Shown here piece after piece: positions 12,401 to 23,648 of a stretch of 64,000 bases of DNA; within the stretch, counting starts at the first letter, position 1; each line of letters opens with the position of its first letter. The stretch comes from Phascolarctos cinereus (taxonomy: Eukaryota; Chordata; Mammalia; Diprotodontia; Phascolarctidae). The translations under genes and the position numbers were made by a program. Under the pieces are notes generated by a model that had not been told where the DNA came from, made no database searches, and was given only the letters and a program-made list of their open reading frames with translations. Location of the stretch: NCBI RefSeq assembly GCF_002099425.1, contig NW_018344008.1, positions 10,036,501 through 10,100,500 of the forward strand, written 5' to 3'.

Positions 12401-14075
12401 ATAGCAATCAAAACTACATAATACTTCAGGAATTTTCCAACTCAAAATCTACAGTCTTATGATTTTAGATTCATTATATTTTAGAAAGATGATTTATTAT
12501 TAATTTTTTTTCCTGCCTGATAAAATCCATGGAAAGTGGAAATTGCACTTTGGGCTAAGCGGTACCACTAAGATTATTTCTACATGATTCTGCAACATCT
12601 AGATGAAAACAAATAGATTTTAATTTCTTAAACTTTTATCCAAATGATACACAACACATTTGAAACTAAAGTAAAACATTTACTTTGAAACAGTGTTTAG
12701 TTTCTTAATTTTTAAGTTCATACTATAGTCCTTTTTTGTTGTTGTTCCTGGTTTTTCCTTTTATGTGCCCTACCCCCAAGCCCCAACTTGTCTCTCCATT
12801 GACGTATAAACTACTGACTTGTTTCCAACTATCTATCTTTTCCCTTCTACATATCTCATACTGCTCCCCCAAATTCCTTTTCCAAAACCACTTCACCTCT
12901 TCTGGCATTGAGAAATGCCTTATCCAGAAGAGAAGAGTTTTCCCACATGCCAGTTCAACTTAAGGGAAGAGAGATAGCCTGGCATCAAGCCCAGTGAATA
13001 TTTTGTCCAAGTCACATGAAGCTCCAAGTATACAGAACTATTACAGTGCTGAAAGCTGCTTATCATAGTGTACAGATTGAGAAACACAAAGGAAAAAAGT
13101 TGCAACTGTGAACAAGTAAAATGATTAATACTAATTTACATTGATTTTGTTTTGGAAAAAAATACAAACACTCCTTACTATTTGCATGGCAATCTATAGG
13201 ATTACCAACGATGGTAAATTTCTTCTTCAGAAATGTTTGCATGGTTTCATAAAAGGGCATCAAAGTTTAAGGCTTATAAGAACTGGGTAAAACTTATGAA
13301 GTATTAAACTTGAGAATATAAAATGCAACCAATTCTCAAATTGAGTGGCAAATGAGAAGAGAAGACAGTATCATCATTTTCAAGTAATCAAGCCCAATTA
13401 AGTACTAACAAAAATTTTTGAGAGGGCACTTGGACTTTTTTTGGTGTATAGTAAGGTTTTCCTTCTTAAAACATATGGTATTTGACTCTCAGATGTGGCA
13501 AGCATAGAAAAGTTTAGACAGATAACACCTTAAATCTGTACCATACTTTCTACTTCCTCTTATGTGTTCTCCTATGTTTACATATTTAAGTACAACCTGT
13601 AGGATACAATTTCAAAAAAGAGCACAAGAAGAGAATAACAGAGTCTACCTGTCCTACAAAGGCTAATACTGAAAGGGGTCAGCTTTCATTTGGGTCATTC
13701 TGCATGGTAGAATATAGCTGCTGATGGCCGATTCTATCATGAAATCCACAATATTTTGGACAGTAATAGAAATCAGGAGGGCACCAGTGGTACCTTTTAT
13801 TGATATGTGAAAAGAATAAAGCCGGTGTATGGCAAATTAATTTCAGATGTAGTGCTTAATCTGAGTCAAATGACATAGGTGTGATACCTTGATTACATTA
13901 AATGTACCCCCAAGTTTCTAGTACTAGGAAAGGAATTCTGGCTTGGGATTCAGGAGAGGTCCATAGCTAGACATGGAATATACCTGTTCCCAGAAATTAT
14001 TCTAGTAGTAGAGGGAGAAGAATAAAGCATTCTCTTATTCCCAGGTTACACCTAGATTTTACCAAGCCAGCCAAA
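12401..14075. other. Unassigned 1.7-kb segment
   Basis: Several 60-75-codon frames occur on both strands (12723-13263). They overlap one another and show no domain, so they are probably chance. No repeat family was recognised. Confidence 0.3.
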
Positions 14076-14286
14076 TTATTTCTCTAAGTGTGATCCATGG
14101 ATATCCCTGACATCCTTTCAAAGTATTCAAAAGGTCAAAGCTATTTTCATAATACTCAGATGTTCTAATTTCTAATATGGTACACATAATTAGGAATAAC
14201 CAACATAAACCAATGCTTTTTATGGTCCTCAATAATTTTTTATGATATAAAAGGGTCCTGAGATGAAAAAGTTTGAAAATCATTGA
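14076..14286 (-). mobile_element. MER5A-like hAT MITE
   Basis: In reverse complement it reads CAATGATTTTCAAACTTTTT, CTCAGGACCC, AATTATTGAGGACC, GGTTTATGTTGGTTAT and ACCATATTAGAAATTA. This is the characteristic order of MER5A-type hAT elements. The remainder towards 14076 (CAAAAGGTCAAAGCTATTTTC) looks like a further hAT MITE end or an internal part. Confidence 0.75.
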
Positions 14287-14604
14287 TTCAGACTATAAAT
14301 TAAAATTGGAAAGAAAAAGGACCATCAGGTATGTAGGTTGAGATGTCAGTGCATTTCCCACTTAGGTCTATATGGCTTTGGTTTCAAGAATCCTGAGAGA
14401 AGGGGATGCCTGTTAAACATCCTGACTTAGAAGTCTAGAGTTGCAGCTATTTCTACTATGCAAGAGAAACCCAACCATAAAATTCCCAGTAGCCATTAAG
14501 GCTAGAGTCCAAAATGCCACTGGTTCAGAAGAATGATAAAATAATATTCAGAAGAATAAAAATACATATATATGCATATAATGAGAGTATTGTTTAGGTT
14601 TGAT
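14287..14604. other. Unassigned
   Basis: No feature was recognised in these ~320 bases. Confidence 0.3.
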
Positions 14605-15130
14605 AAGTGTGGGAACAGGATCAAATATAAAATGCTCTGTTTGGCATTTAAATACCTTCTCAACCTGTCCCCTTCTTACCTTTCAGGTGTTCTGCTTTGC
14701 TCCCATCCACATACTCTACAATTCAGCTATACTGGCCCACTTGCTGTTTCACTCAAATAACTTTCCGTCTCTTTATCTTATACACTTGAACTGCTTGTCC
14801 CCATGCCCTGGATGTTCTCTCTCCTTGCCTCTGCCCCTGGCTTCCCTGACTTTCTTAAAGACTCAGCTCAAACCCAACCTTTTAAAAGAGGCCTTTCCTA
14901 ACTCCCACCCCTACCTCCACCTCCAACTTTCCCAACTACTAGCATTCTCTATGATGACCTTCTATTTATACTGTACATATCGTCTATGTACCTAGTTATT
15001 TGCATATTGTCTCCTCCACTAGAAAGTGAGGTCCATAAGAATGGAAACTTTGCTTTTGGCTTTCTTTTTATCCCCAGTGCTTAGGATAGTGCTTGGCACA
15101 TAGTAAGAGCTTAATAAATGTTTCTTGACT
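14605..15130 (+). mobile_element. L2 LINE, 3' end
   Basis: The order matches the end of L2: AAATGCTCTGTTTGGCATTTAAA, CAACCTGTCCCC, GCCCTGGATGTTCTCTCTCC, GACTCAGCTCAAACCCAACC, GTCTCCTCCACTAGAAAGTG and the terminal CAGTGCTTAGGATAGTGCTTGGCACATAGTAAG...TTAATAAATG. The 131-codon frame at 14600-14995 lies inside it and is decayed L2 sequence, not a host gene. Confidence 0.9.
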
Positions 15131-15344
15131 AGCTGACTGACAATTCCTTCAACTAATTTGTCTATAGCAGAGTGTTTAATTTCTTTAGCATCATGATTTC
15201 CCTTGCCCAGACAGTCCAATGTGTTAATATTCTTCCTATGTAGCATCTAAAAGTGGAAATAATCATCCTTTGGCTAATTAGTGTAAAGCACACCTCTCTT
15301 TTTGTGGACCTTATTGCAACCCGTGTTCAAAATAGGAAAAACAA
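15131..15344. other. Unassigned
   Basis: Short sequence between L2 and a SINE; nothing recognised. Confidence 0.3.
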
Positions 15345-15585
15345 TATGGCATAATGGATGAAGAGCCTGCATCATATTCAGGAAGACCTGACTTCAAGTC
15401 TCACATCTGACACACCAAATCCCAGCGTGGCCTGTCCTAAGTAACTTACCTTTTCAGTTCCCCAAACAAGTCTCTAAGACTGTAAATTGTTGAATAGCTG
15501 CTAATCTGCATAGATATAGAGCCTTTCCTCACGGGGAGTTCCCCATATAAATTAAATCACAAGTCTAGGCAAGGAAAAAGAAAAA
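15345..15585 (+). mobile_element. Marsupial SINE (GAGGGAGTTTC-type body)
   Basis: ATTCAGGAAGACCTGACTTC, ACTTACCTTTTCAGT, AGTCTCTAAGACTGTAAATTG, GGGGAGTTCCCCATA and AAATCACAAGTCTAGG match the SINE at 12206-12400 in order. Confidence 0.85.
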
Positions 15586-15624
15586 AACCACACAATTAAA
15601 AAAAATGTTTTGCTCACCATAGCA

Positions 15625-15985
15625 CATTGTTAATTCATTTTGAACTTGTCCCATTCTTTTTCACATATTTTTGACATTTTATATATTTATCATCATTCAA
15701 ATTATTCTTCAACCTAAGCAAAGAACTTTACAATTATCTTTATTAAATTTCTTCTTATTAGATCTATCCCACTGTTCCAACCTGCTGAGATCTTCTGATG
15801 CACCATTTCCATTATCTGGATCAATTGTCTACCTTCTCTAACTTTCATGTCATCTTCAAATTTGATAAGCATGCTATCTTTGCCTTTGTTTTTATGTTCT
15901 ATTGACTTTTTTGTACCATTGTCACTTCACAATAACTCCATGCACAACTCCTACAGGCTCATCACTCCTAACAAAGAAAATAAGT
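15625..15985 (-). mobile_element. L3/CR1-type LINE relic, RT region
   Basis: TTCTTCTTATTAGATCTA, CTGTTCCAACCTGCTGAGATC and TTCAAATTTGATAAGCATGC are the reverse complement of the CR1-clade block that precedes and includes the polymerase AD-D motif. That block is readable on the plus strand at 43975-44700. Heavily decayed. Confidence 0.65.
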
Positions 15986-16129
15986 GAAGCAAAAACATCA
16001 CTTTAACTGCATTGGAGAGTAAATATAACATTATGCACTGATGACCTGACCTCTGAAGGAAAGAATATTTGTTTTGTCCTCTGTTCTGCAGAACTGAGAT
16101 TTTTTTCATAACAATTTATCAGAATTAAG

Positions 16130-16570
16130 TTGACTTTCAGTATTCCTTTCTTTTATACCATTGAAATCATTATGTACATCATTCTCTTGGTTCTGCTTTT
16201 TTATTCTCTATTAATTCATAAATGCTTTCCCATGTTTCTCTAAGTTACTAATTTCCATCACTTCTTATGATGCAAATTTATTTCATTGCATTCACATACA
16301 ATAATTTATTCAATCATTACTCTTATCAATAGGTGCCTGTTTTTTTCCAGTTCTTTGATATCACAAACATGTTGTTATGGAGATTTTCATGTATATGGGA
16401 TCTTTCAGCCATTGATATCCATGGGGTAGATAGCCAATAGTTGGAACATTGAATAAAAACTTTAATGACCCTTCTCACATAATTCCAAATTGTTTTCCAG
16501 AGCATTTGGACTACTTAAAAACTCCAGGTGTAGTAGCGTGCCTCTATTACCACAATTTCAAGCATTTTCT
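16130..16570 (-). mobile_element. L1 3' end fragment
   Basis: CTCTTGGTTCTGC, TTCATTGCATTCACATACAATAATTTATTCA, TTTCCAGTTCTTTGATATCAC and TCCAAATTGTTTTCCAGAG follow the L1 ORF2 C-terminal and 3' UTR order on the minus strand. It is 5' truncated and old. Confidence 0.75.
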
Positions 16571-16584
16571 AAATAGTTGAATAA

Positions 16585-16735
16585 ATGAATAAAAAAGCTT
16601 TTATTAAGCATCTACTGTATGCCAGACATGTATTAGGTTTCAACAAATATGAATAAAAAATTGAAACAATTCCTATCCTCAATGAGTTTATATTCAAATG
16701 AGGAGAGACAAAACATAAAAAAGTGGCAACTAGCA
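16585..16735 (-). mobile_element. L2 3' end fragment
   Basis: TTTTATTAAGCATCTACTGTATGCCAGACA...CAATGAGTTTATATTCAAATG is the reverse complement of the L2 terminus. Confidence 0.65.
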
Positions 16736-16859
16736 ACCTGAGTTTTGCTGTGGATAGTCACAAGGATCAATAGTGGAGCCCAGGAGCAACTGATTGTCAC
16801 ACCTTTTCCAGAAGCAATGGTACCATTGTTTTAGTTTTTCCAAAGCAAGAAGTGGGGAG

Positions 16860-16862
<3 letters not shown>

Positions 16863-16899
<37 letters not shown>
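16863..16899 (+). repeat. (GT)n microsatellite
   Basis: About 18 uninterrupted GT dinucleotides, followed by GCATGCATGCACACATGCATG. Confidence 0.97.
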
Positions 16900-16902
<3 letters not shown>

Positions 16903-17149
16903 ATGCATGCACACATGCATGTAAGCAGGATAAATGGAAAGATGAGTGGCTGAATGGGGTGTGACAAATGGTCTTGTGTTGCCTGGTGGATTAAATCAGA
17001 TTGTAATTATTCTCTCAATAAGCAAGAAAAAGCCCCAGATCACATAAAGGATTAACAAACCTGGAGGTAGAGGTTTGTTCTCTAAATAGGCAGAAAGGAA
17101 CAATAGCAAGTGAGATTGCAGACTACTCACAAGATTATTTGTAGTTGTA

Positions 17150-17990
17150 ATTTCATATTTTAAAATTTCATATCTTTTAATATTATCTTCTGGAGATTAG
17201 TTCTTGGTCTTACATTTTAAAAAATAATTTCCTGTATATCTCGAACATCTAAGATACAATTAAAAGGGGTGTGTGTATGTATGTGTGTAATTTAAATGGA
17301 ATAATTTGAATTCCTAACTTGAATAGAATAATGCTCTGTGAATTAGTTTTATTCCCCAATATAATCTTTTTTATATTAGTACATCCTAACCATGAAAAAT
17401 GACTTTTAAATTATGTTATATCTATGTCTTTAAAAGATATTTTTAGTGGTACTTATGTATCCAGAATGTATTTGTTTAGGTTAGTATTTTTTGTATTTTG
17501 TAGAAATTGTGAATGCAATTTCTTTTTTACCCTCTTAGATTTTATTGGTAGTCTACATAAAGGCTAGTGATTTCTGTTGGAGCATTTTAAATCATGCTGC
17601 TTTGCGGAGGCTATTACTTTCTTTCATTTAAAAAAATGAATCTATGGTGTTGCTAAGTAAATCATGTTATTACCTAAAAATGGAGAAAGTGTTATCTTTC
17701 CTTTGCCTATAGTTACACCTTTCTTTTCTTAGCTACCATTGCTTGCACTAAATTAAGCAATAGTGGAAATAATGGACATCCCAGCTTTACCATTGTTTTA
17801 TTAATATAGTTCCTAACTCTTGGATTTTAATAGTCATTTTTGCCTGTATTAAAGAACATTTTATCTCTAAGAAGTTTGGCATTTTTAAACATGAATGACT
17901 GCAGTGTCTTATTGAAAGCATTTTCTAAATCTATTGAGATAATAATGTTTTATTCTTTTTCTATAATTAATTAATTAAGCAATAAACTTG
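17150..17990 (-). mobile_element. Old L1, RT region, right part displaced to 20575-20930
   Basis: The minus strand resembles the RT segment of an old L1. Around 17770-17960 the order is ATGGACATCCCAGCTTT, GCATTTTCTAAATCTATTGAGAT. The upstream part of the same ORF2 resumes at 20575-20930 after the SINE and L1 at 17993-20562. The element is therefore split by younger insertions. Too decayed to assign a subfamily. Confidence 0.55.
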
Positions 17991-17992
17991 GT

Positions 17993-18128
17993 AAATCACT
18001 TGACTTCTTGAGAAGGCCCCCAGGTAGACTTCAAAGGCAATAAATTGCAAAGCATGTGTTGGTCTGCATTGTTTGGGAGAATTTACTCATTGGGAGTTCT
18101 CCACACCAATAAAATCTCAGGTCTAGTA
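17993..18128 (+). mobile_element. Marsupial SINE, 3' part
   Basis: GACTTCAAAGGCAATAAATTGCAAAG, GGTCTGCATTG, GGGAGTTCTCCACACCAATAAAATCTCAGGTC match the 3' half of the SINE at 12206-12400. Confidence 0.75.
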
Positions 18129-18374
18129 TAAAAATTATTAATTTTTATCATTTGCCTTTTAAAAACATATTTCCACATTAGTCAAGTTGTAAAGAAAAAT
18201 TAGGAACAAAGGGGGAAAACCATGAGAAAGAAGAAACAAAAGGAGAGAAAATGGTATGCTTCGATCTGCATTCAGACTCCATAGTTCTTTCTCTGAACAT
18301 GGGTAACATTTTCCATCATGCATCCTTGGGAATTGTCTTAGATCCTTGTATTGCTGAGAAAAGTCTATCAAAGT

Positions 18375-19438
18375 TGGTCATTGTACAATGTTACTGTTAC
18401 AGTGTATAATGTTCTCCTGGTTCTACTCACTTCACTCAGCAAAAGTTCATGTAAGTCTTTCCAGGTTTTTCTGAAGTCCACCTGCTCATAATTTTTTATG
18501 GAACAATAGTATTCCATTACATTCATGTATTGCAACTTGTTCAGCCATTCCACAATTGATGGGCATCTCTTCAATTTCCTATTCTTTGCCACCACAAAAA
18601 GATGCGATAAATATTTTTGTGTATGTGGGTCCTTTTTGCATTTTTATGATCTCTTTGGGATACAGACCTAGAAATGGTATTGCTGGGTCAAAGGGTATGC
18701 ACAGTTTTATAGCCCTTTGGGCATAGTTCCAAATAATTCTCCAGAGTAGTTAGATCAGTTCACAACTCCACCAACAATGCATTAGTGTTCCAATTTTCCC
18801 ACATCTTCTCCAACATTTATCATTTTCCTGTTTTGTCAGGTTGACCAACCTGATAGATGTGATGTAGTACCTTAGAGTTGTTTTGGTGTGCATTCCTATA
18901 ATCAAAAGTGATATAGAGCATATTTTCATATGACTACATATAGTTTTAATTTCTTTCTCTGAAAACTGCCTATTCAGAATGACTTGTATTCTTATAAATT
19001 TGACTCAGTTCTTTATATATTTTAGAAATGAGGCCGTTATCAGAGATACTGGCTGTATAAATTATTTCCTAACTTTCTGCTTCCCTTCTAATCTTGGCTG
19101 CATTGGTTTTGTTTGTGGAAAAAAAACTTTTAAATTTAATGTAATAAATATTACCCATTTTGCATTTCATAATGTTCTCTATCTCTTGTTTGGTCATCAA
19201 TTATTCCATTCTCCATATACCTGACAGGTAAACTTTCCTTGCTCTCCTAATTTGCTTGTAGTCTCACTCTTCATGTCTAAATCATGTACCCAAGTTGACC
19301 GTATCTTGGTATATGGTGTAAGATGTTGGTCTATGTCTAGTTTCTGCCATACTATTTTTCAGTTTTCTCAGAAGTTTTAGTTAAATAGTGATTTCTTATC
19401 CCAGAAGCTGTAGTCCATGGGTTTGTCAAAAGTAGATT
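18375..19438 (-). pseudogene. L1 ORF2 C-terminal relic
   Basis: It is collinear with the ORF2 C-terminus at 58676-59773. Read from the 3' side, 18368-18595 encodes a frame ending in a block like MNVMEYYCSIKNYEQVDFRKTW, matching MNVMEYYCAIRNDEQADFRKTW at 58676-59773. Several stops and frame changes break it. RT and endonuclease domains are absent from this copy, so it cannot encode a working ORF2 protein. Confidence 0.85.
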
Positions 19439-19439
19439 A

Positions 19440-19720
19440 GTATTGTCATTGTCCTTCCTTTTCTAAGCTGTTGACTCTCTCTTGCATACCTCCCATTTCT
19501 TTTCCTAATTTTCCTTTTACTTCTCTTATTTGACTTTTAAAATCCTTCTTGAGGTCTTTCAAGAAGGCTTTTTGCGCTTGAGACTAATTCATATTTCCCT
19601 TTGAGGTTTCAGACATAGGTATATTGACAATGTTGTCCTCTTCTGAATTTGGGTTTTGATCTTCCCTGTCACCATAATAATTCTCTATGGTCAGTGTTCT
19701 TTTCTGTTTCTTGCTCATGA
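19440..19720 (-). pseudogene. L1 ORF1 N-terminal relic
   Basis: In reverse complement this gives the ORF1 start (ATGAGCAAG-type, near 19715), a block resembling a charged N-terminus, and the coiled-coil lead-in GCCTTCTTGAAAGACCTCAAG. It corresponds to the EELKKDF region of other copies. It ends where the deletion joins it to ORF2. ORF1 is normally an RNA-binding trimeric chaperone; only its head remains here. Confidence 0.75.
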
Positions 19721-19949
19721 TGTTTGTCTATTTCCTGGCTTTTAAAGTTGAACTCTCCTGCTGGAGCACAGGGGACACTGTCCCAGACTTCTTGTGTTGG
19801 GAGCCACAGACCAGGTCCTTGGCTTTGTGTGTTAGGGTGTTGACAGCTTGGGGCTCTAGAGAGTCTGGCAGCTTACCTGGTACTGAGCTGGGGTCCTAGT
19901 GGTGGTGTCTTGTGTGTGCTAAGGCTGGGGGATGGTTTTTTGCATTTCC

Positions 19950-20225
19950 CTGGGGCTGCACTGAAGCATGAAGAGGTTCAGCTGCTAGAGGACCCTTGCT
20001 CACCTGAGGCCATGTTGAACTACAGAGAGGTCTGCTGATGGAGGGCCTGTCCTCTGTGGGCTGTGCTGAAGCACAGGAAGATCCACTGCTGGAGGACACT
20101 TACCCATCCAGGGCTGCACTGAATTGAGTGGAGATTTGTTTCTAGGGTACACCTGCCTTCCCAGGGCTATGCTAGCACAGGTTGTGGTTCTATGAGACGG
20201 AGTTTGCCAGTTATGTCAAGGTATA
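19950..20225 (-). repeat. ~53-bp tandem monomers in an L1 5' UTR
   Basis: Five degenerate units begin with GGCTGCACTGAA-like heads at about 19954, 20008, 20059, 20112 and 20165, a spacing of 51-54 bp. A shared CTGCTGGAGGAC-like block follows in several. The array lies in the 5' UTR of the internally deleted L1. Related units occur at 46430-46660 in another L1 5' UTR. Confidence 0.8.
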
Positions 20226-20574
20226 TGTGTGTGTGTGTGTGGGGGTCCTGGTGTTGTTGCCTGTCTGCTGCACCACCCCGGGGCCCAAGATCTCCTGCTG
20301 ACTTGCTGAGGTTGGGTTTGCCAACAGCTTGCTGGAACACTTCCTGTCATGTAATGCACTCACCTTTCAACTTAGCGAAATGGATCTTTGCTGTTGATCC
20401 TCCAAGTGTCCTGGGCTAAGAGACTGCCCCATTCCATGTTTCTTCAGGCTCCACTGTTTCAGGATTTTTCCTGGGGCACTATTTTCTGGTTTTTTAAGAG
20501 GGCAAAAAGGGAGAGTAATAGCGACTTACTGCTTACTCTGCCATTTTGGCTCCTGGAACCATTTTTCTATTAAA

Positions 20575-20930
20575 AGATATATATATATATTTTTTTGCAT
20601 TATTGGCATGACCCTAAACTAGCCAGAGAAAATAGTTTTTGGAATATGCTGTTGTAGACAGTTAATATTTCATTCAAGACTTTACATCAATATCCATTAG
20701 TGATATTAGTTTATAATTTTCTTTCCGCTTTATATTTTCCTGGTTTGAATATCAAGACCATATTTGTCTCATGGAAGGAATTCATTAAGGAACCTGTTTT
20801 ATTTCAGAGAACACTTTATGAAGCATAGGGGTTATTTGCTCTCTGGACCCAAGGTTGGCTTGTTTGTTTCTTTTAGGAGTTCATTTTTTGTTCAATAACT
20901 GTTTCTGAGGTCAATTTGTGTAGACATAAA
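20575..20930 (-). mobile_element. Continuation of old L1 RT region
   Basis: ATATCCATTAGTGATATTAGTTTATAATTTTC, TTTTCCTGGTTTGAATATCAAGACC and CATGGAAGGAATTCATTAAGGA correspond to the NYRPISLMN / IPKPG region of L1 ORF2 in reverse. It continues the relic at 17150-17990. A TA-rich run lies at 20577-20592. Confidence 0.6.
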
Positions 20931-21240
20931 GAAAACTCCTATATATAAAATATTCATAATAGTACTTTAATGGTATCAATAAATTGAAAAACTGTATATG
21001 CCTGTAAACTTGTGAATGGCTGAACAAACTGAGGTTTATGGATATCAAAAAAAAAAGACTATTGCACTGCAGAAACAATAAATACGAGGAATTCAGGAAA
21101 AAAAAGTTGGATTTGTATGAAATGATGAATGGTAATCAGGCCATGAAAAATTATAGCCTTCTCTGCAATAATGTTAAAAAAAAACCTCACTAAAAGTCCA
21201 TTGAACTAAAATTAAATGTAATACTCAATGTTGATCATAT
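20931..21240 (+). mobile_element. L1 3' fragment
   Basis: CTTGTGAATGGCTGAACAAACTGAGGTTTATGG and the following block match the plus-strand ORF2 C-terminal and 3' UTR order of L1 (compare 35560-35640). It is short and decayed; the end is uncertain beyond about 21130. Confidence 0.55.
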
Positions 21241-21389
21241 AGGACAGAACATGAAATATATCTCTTTCCTTTCAGTAGAGAGGCAGTGCATGAAGGCAAT
21301 GGAATTTTTCATAGGCTGTTACATGTAAATCAGCTTTAGTTAATTGTTTTCCTTTATCACAGGAGTGTTTTCATTGAAGAGGGTAGGTG

Positions 21390-21509
21390 GTAGTTAAATA
21401 CTAAGATTTCTTTCAGAAAGTGATGGGTGTATCCCTCTTCTAATAGGTCTGGGCATTCCCCCACCCCAACTCCATGATTTTCTTGAAATGTGATAGCCAG
21501 GCTTTTTTG
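21390..21509 (-). mobile_element. Old L1 ORF1 fragment, left part
   Basis: TTTCTTTCAGAAAGTGAT...GATTTTCTTGAAATGTGATAGCCAGG is a decayed reverse match to the ORF1 RERIHxSPPERD / IFQEIIKE region. It resumes at 24495 after the HAL1-like insertion. Confidence 0.6.
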
Positions 21510-21525
21510 AAATCATAGCTTTTGG
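21510..21525. repeat. Target-site duplication, left copy
   Basis: AAATCATAGCTTTTGG occurs here and again at 24479-24494, exactly bounding the inserted element. A perfect 16-bp match of this kind is the signature of L1-machinery target-primed insertion. Confidence 0.95.
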
Positions 21526-22378
21526 GAGGTGGAGCCAAGATGGAAGAGGGAAAGCAATGACTTGCTTGAGCTCTACCCCAAACCCCTCCAAATACCTGTA
21601 AAAAATGGCTCTAAATAAATTCTAAAGCAACAGAACCCAGAAAAAGACAGAGTGAAACAAATTTCCAGCCCAAGACAAACTGGATGGTTCATCAGAAAGG
21701 TATGTCGCACAAAGCTGGGAGAGGAGTACAGTTTGGCATGGGCTTGCATTGAACCTGGAGCAGGCCTCAGAGGACTGAATCATGGGAACTTGTGGCAATT
21801 TCCAGACTTCTGAATCCACAAAGGCCAAAGACAACTTAGAAGGTCAGTGGGAAAAGTCTGTTTCTGTGGTGAGAGAGGAGCTAGGGCTTAGCCCCAGTTC
21901 TCAAGTGTGGCCCCTGGGCCATGGCTGCCTCCTGAGCTTCCAGCCCACAAACTGAGGGGAGGATCAGGTGGCTGATCATAGGGGGATTGCAGGGATGTCT
22001 TTGCCAGCACTGAGGCAGGAATCACTCACTTTGCCTATGCTTGGATCTGGGTCACAGTTCTGAGGAGCACTGCTGGGGTGAGGAGGAGCACTGGCATGGT
22101 GCAGCTTGTACTGGTGGTGTAAAGGTAATCTTCCTCACAGTTACAAGACAGGAAAAAGTGCTTGTGGTCACTCATAGACCACAGCACAGGCCAGGAAAGG
22201 AGTAAACACCTTGCTCCTTATCATATCACCTTGGAAGAACTGAAAATTTACAAGTCCCTAGAAGCATCTCTGAAAATAGCTGTACAAACCCCTGAAGCTT
22301 GGGACAGTACATTATCCACATTGGAAGAAGACTTCTACCTTAATAAAGAGTTTATAACTCAAGTAATTGCCTGGGATC

Positions 22379-23480
22379 ATGAGCAAACTTCACAAGAAGT
22401 GTCAGACCACACAATATTTTTTTGGTAACAAAGAATAGCAAAACATACAAGAAGAAGAAGACAACAAATCCTACATCCAAAGCCTCTGAGAAAAATATGA
22501 ATCAGTCCCAGGCCTTGGAAGAGCTCAAAAAGGATTTTGAGAAGCAATTAAGAGAAGTAGAGGAAAAATTGGGAAGAGAAATGAGTGATGCAAAAAATCA
22601 TGAAAAACAAGTCAACACTTGTTAAAGGAGACTCAAAAAATACTAAAGAAAATAACACCTTGAAAAATAGCCTAACCCAAATGGCAAAAGAGGTCCAAGC
22701 AGCCAATGATAAGAAGAATTACTTAAAAAGCAAAATTGGTCAAATGGAAAAGGAAGTCCAAAAGATTACTGAAGAAAATACTTCCTTAAAAATTAGAATA
22801 GAGCAGTTGGAAGCTAGTGACTTTATGAGAAAACAAGACATCGTAAAACAAATCCAAAAGAATGAAAAACTGAAAACAATGTGAAATATCTCATTGGAAA
22901 AACAAATGGGCTGGAAAATAGATCCAGGAGAGAGAATTTAAAAAATTATTGGACTATCTGAAAGCCATGATCATAAAAGGAGCCTAGACAACATCTTTCA
23001 AGAAATTATCAAGGAAAACTGCCCTGATATTTTAGAACCAGAGGGCACAGTAAAAATTGAAAGAATCCACTGATCTCCACCTGAAAGAGATCCACAAAGG
23101 AAAACTCCTTAGAATACTGCAGCCAAATTCCAGAATTCCTAGGTCAAGGAGAAATATTACAAGCAGCCAGAAAGAAACAATTCAAGTATTGTGGAAACAC
23201 AATAAGGATAACACAAGATTTAACAGCTTCTACATTAAAAGACTGCAGGACATGGAATATAATATTCCAAAGGGCAAAGGAGATAGGATTACAGCCAAGA
23301 ATCACCTACCCAGCAAAACGGAGTATAATCCTTCAGGGGAAAAAATGGTCATTCTGTGAAATAAAGGACTTTCAAGCATTCTTGATGAAAAGACCAAAGC
23401 TGAATAAAAAATTTGACTTTCAAATACAAGGCTCAAGTGGAACACAAAGAGGTAAACAGGAAAGAGAAATCGTAAGAGAC
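22379..23480 (+). pseudogene. HAL1-like ORF1 (RNA-binding chaperone), broken
   Basis: The start ATGAGCAAA-type codon at 22379 follows the family pattern. Frames in order give MNQSQALEELKKDFEKQ (22422-22625), a heptad-rich coiled coil with QMEKEVQKITEENTSLK (22585-22884), the RRM-like segment (ESHDHKRSLDN..., 22930-23050) and the C-terminal domain (23057-23440: QAARKKQFKYCGNT-like block, then PKGKGDRITAKNHLPSKT in a shifted frame). Changes of frame at about 22600 and after 22884, plus stops, break it. In intact L1 the product is about 320 residues, forms trimers through the coiled coil and coats L1 RNA. Confidence 0.85.
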
Positions 23481-23588
23481 TTATAAAGGTTGAACTGTTT
23501 ATATTCCTGCATGGAAAGATGATATTTATAATTCATGAGACCTTTGTCAGTGTTAGGGTAGTTGGAGGGAAGAAATTTATGTATGTGT

Positions 23589-23600
23589 AGTTAGATAGAG

Positions 23601-23648
<48 letters not shown>
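23589..23648 (+). repeat. (GATA)n microsatellite inside the HAL1-like element
   Basis: About 12 GATA units. A TATC array sits at the same element position in the copy at 56715-58310 (57571-57616). Confidence 0.95.

Larger units (their letters stand above)
18130..20562 (-). mobile_element. Internally deleted L1 with both ends present
   Basis: On the minus strand the 5' end is at about 20562 (GGTTCCAGGAGCCAAAATGG), giving a 5' UTR at 19750-20562 and an ORF1 N-terminal part at 19440-19720. The sequence then jumps directly at about 19440 into the last third of ORF2 (18380-19438) and the 3' UTR (18130-18380). ORF1 C-terminus, intergenic region, endonuclease and RT are missing. The total of 2.4 kb compares with about 6.5 kb for a full copy here. 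It could be a rearranged single copy or a member of a deletion family. No clear target-site duplication was found. Confidence 0.85.

Noticed and set aside
14600-14995. 131-codon plus-strand frame
   Set aside because: Lies inside a clear L2 3' region and in no sensible L2 frame for its whole length.
16730-16912. Open frame with a His-Thr repeat on the minus strand
   Set aside because: Product of the (GT)n tract.
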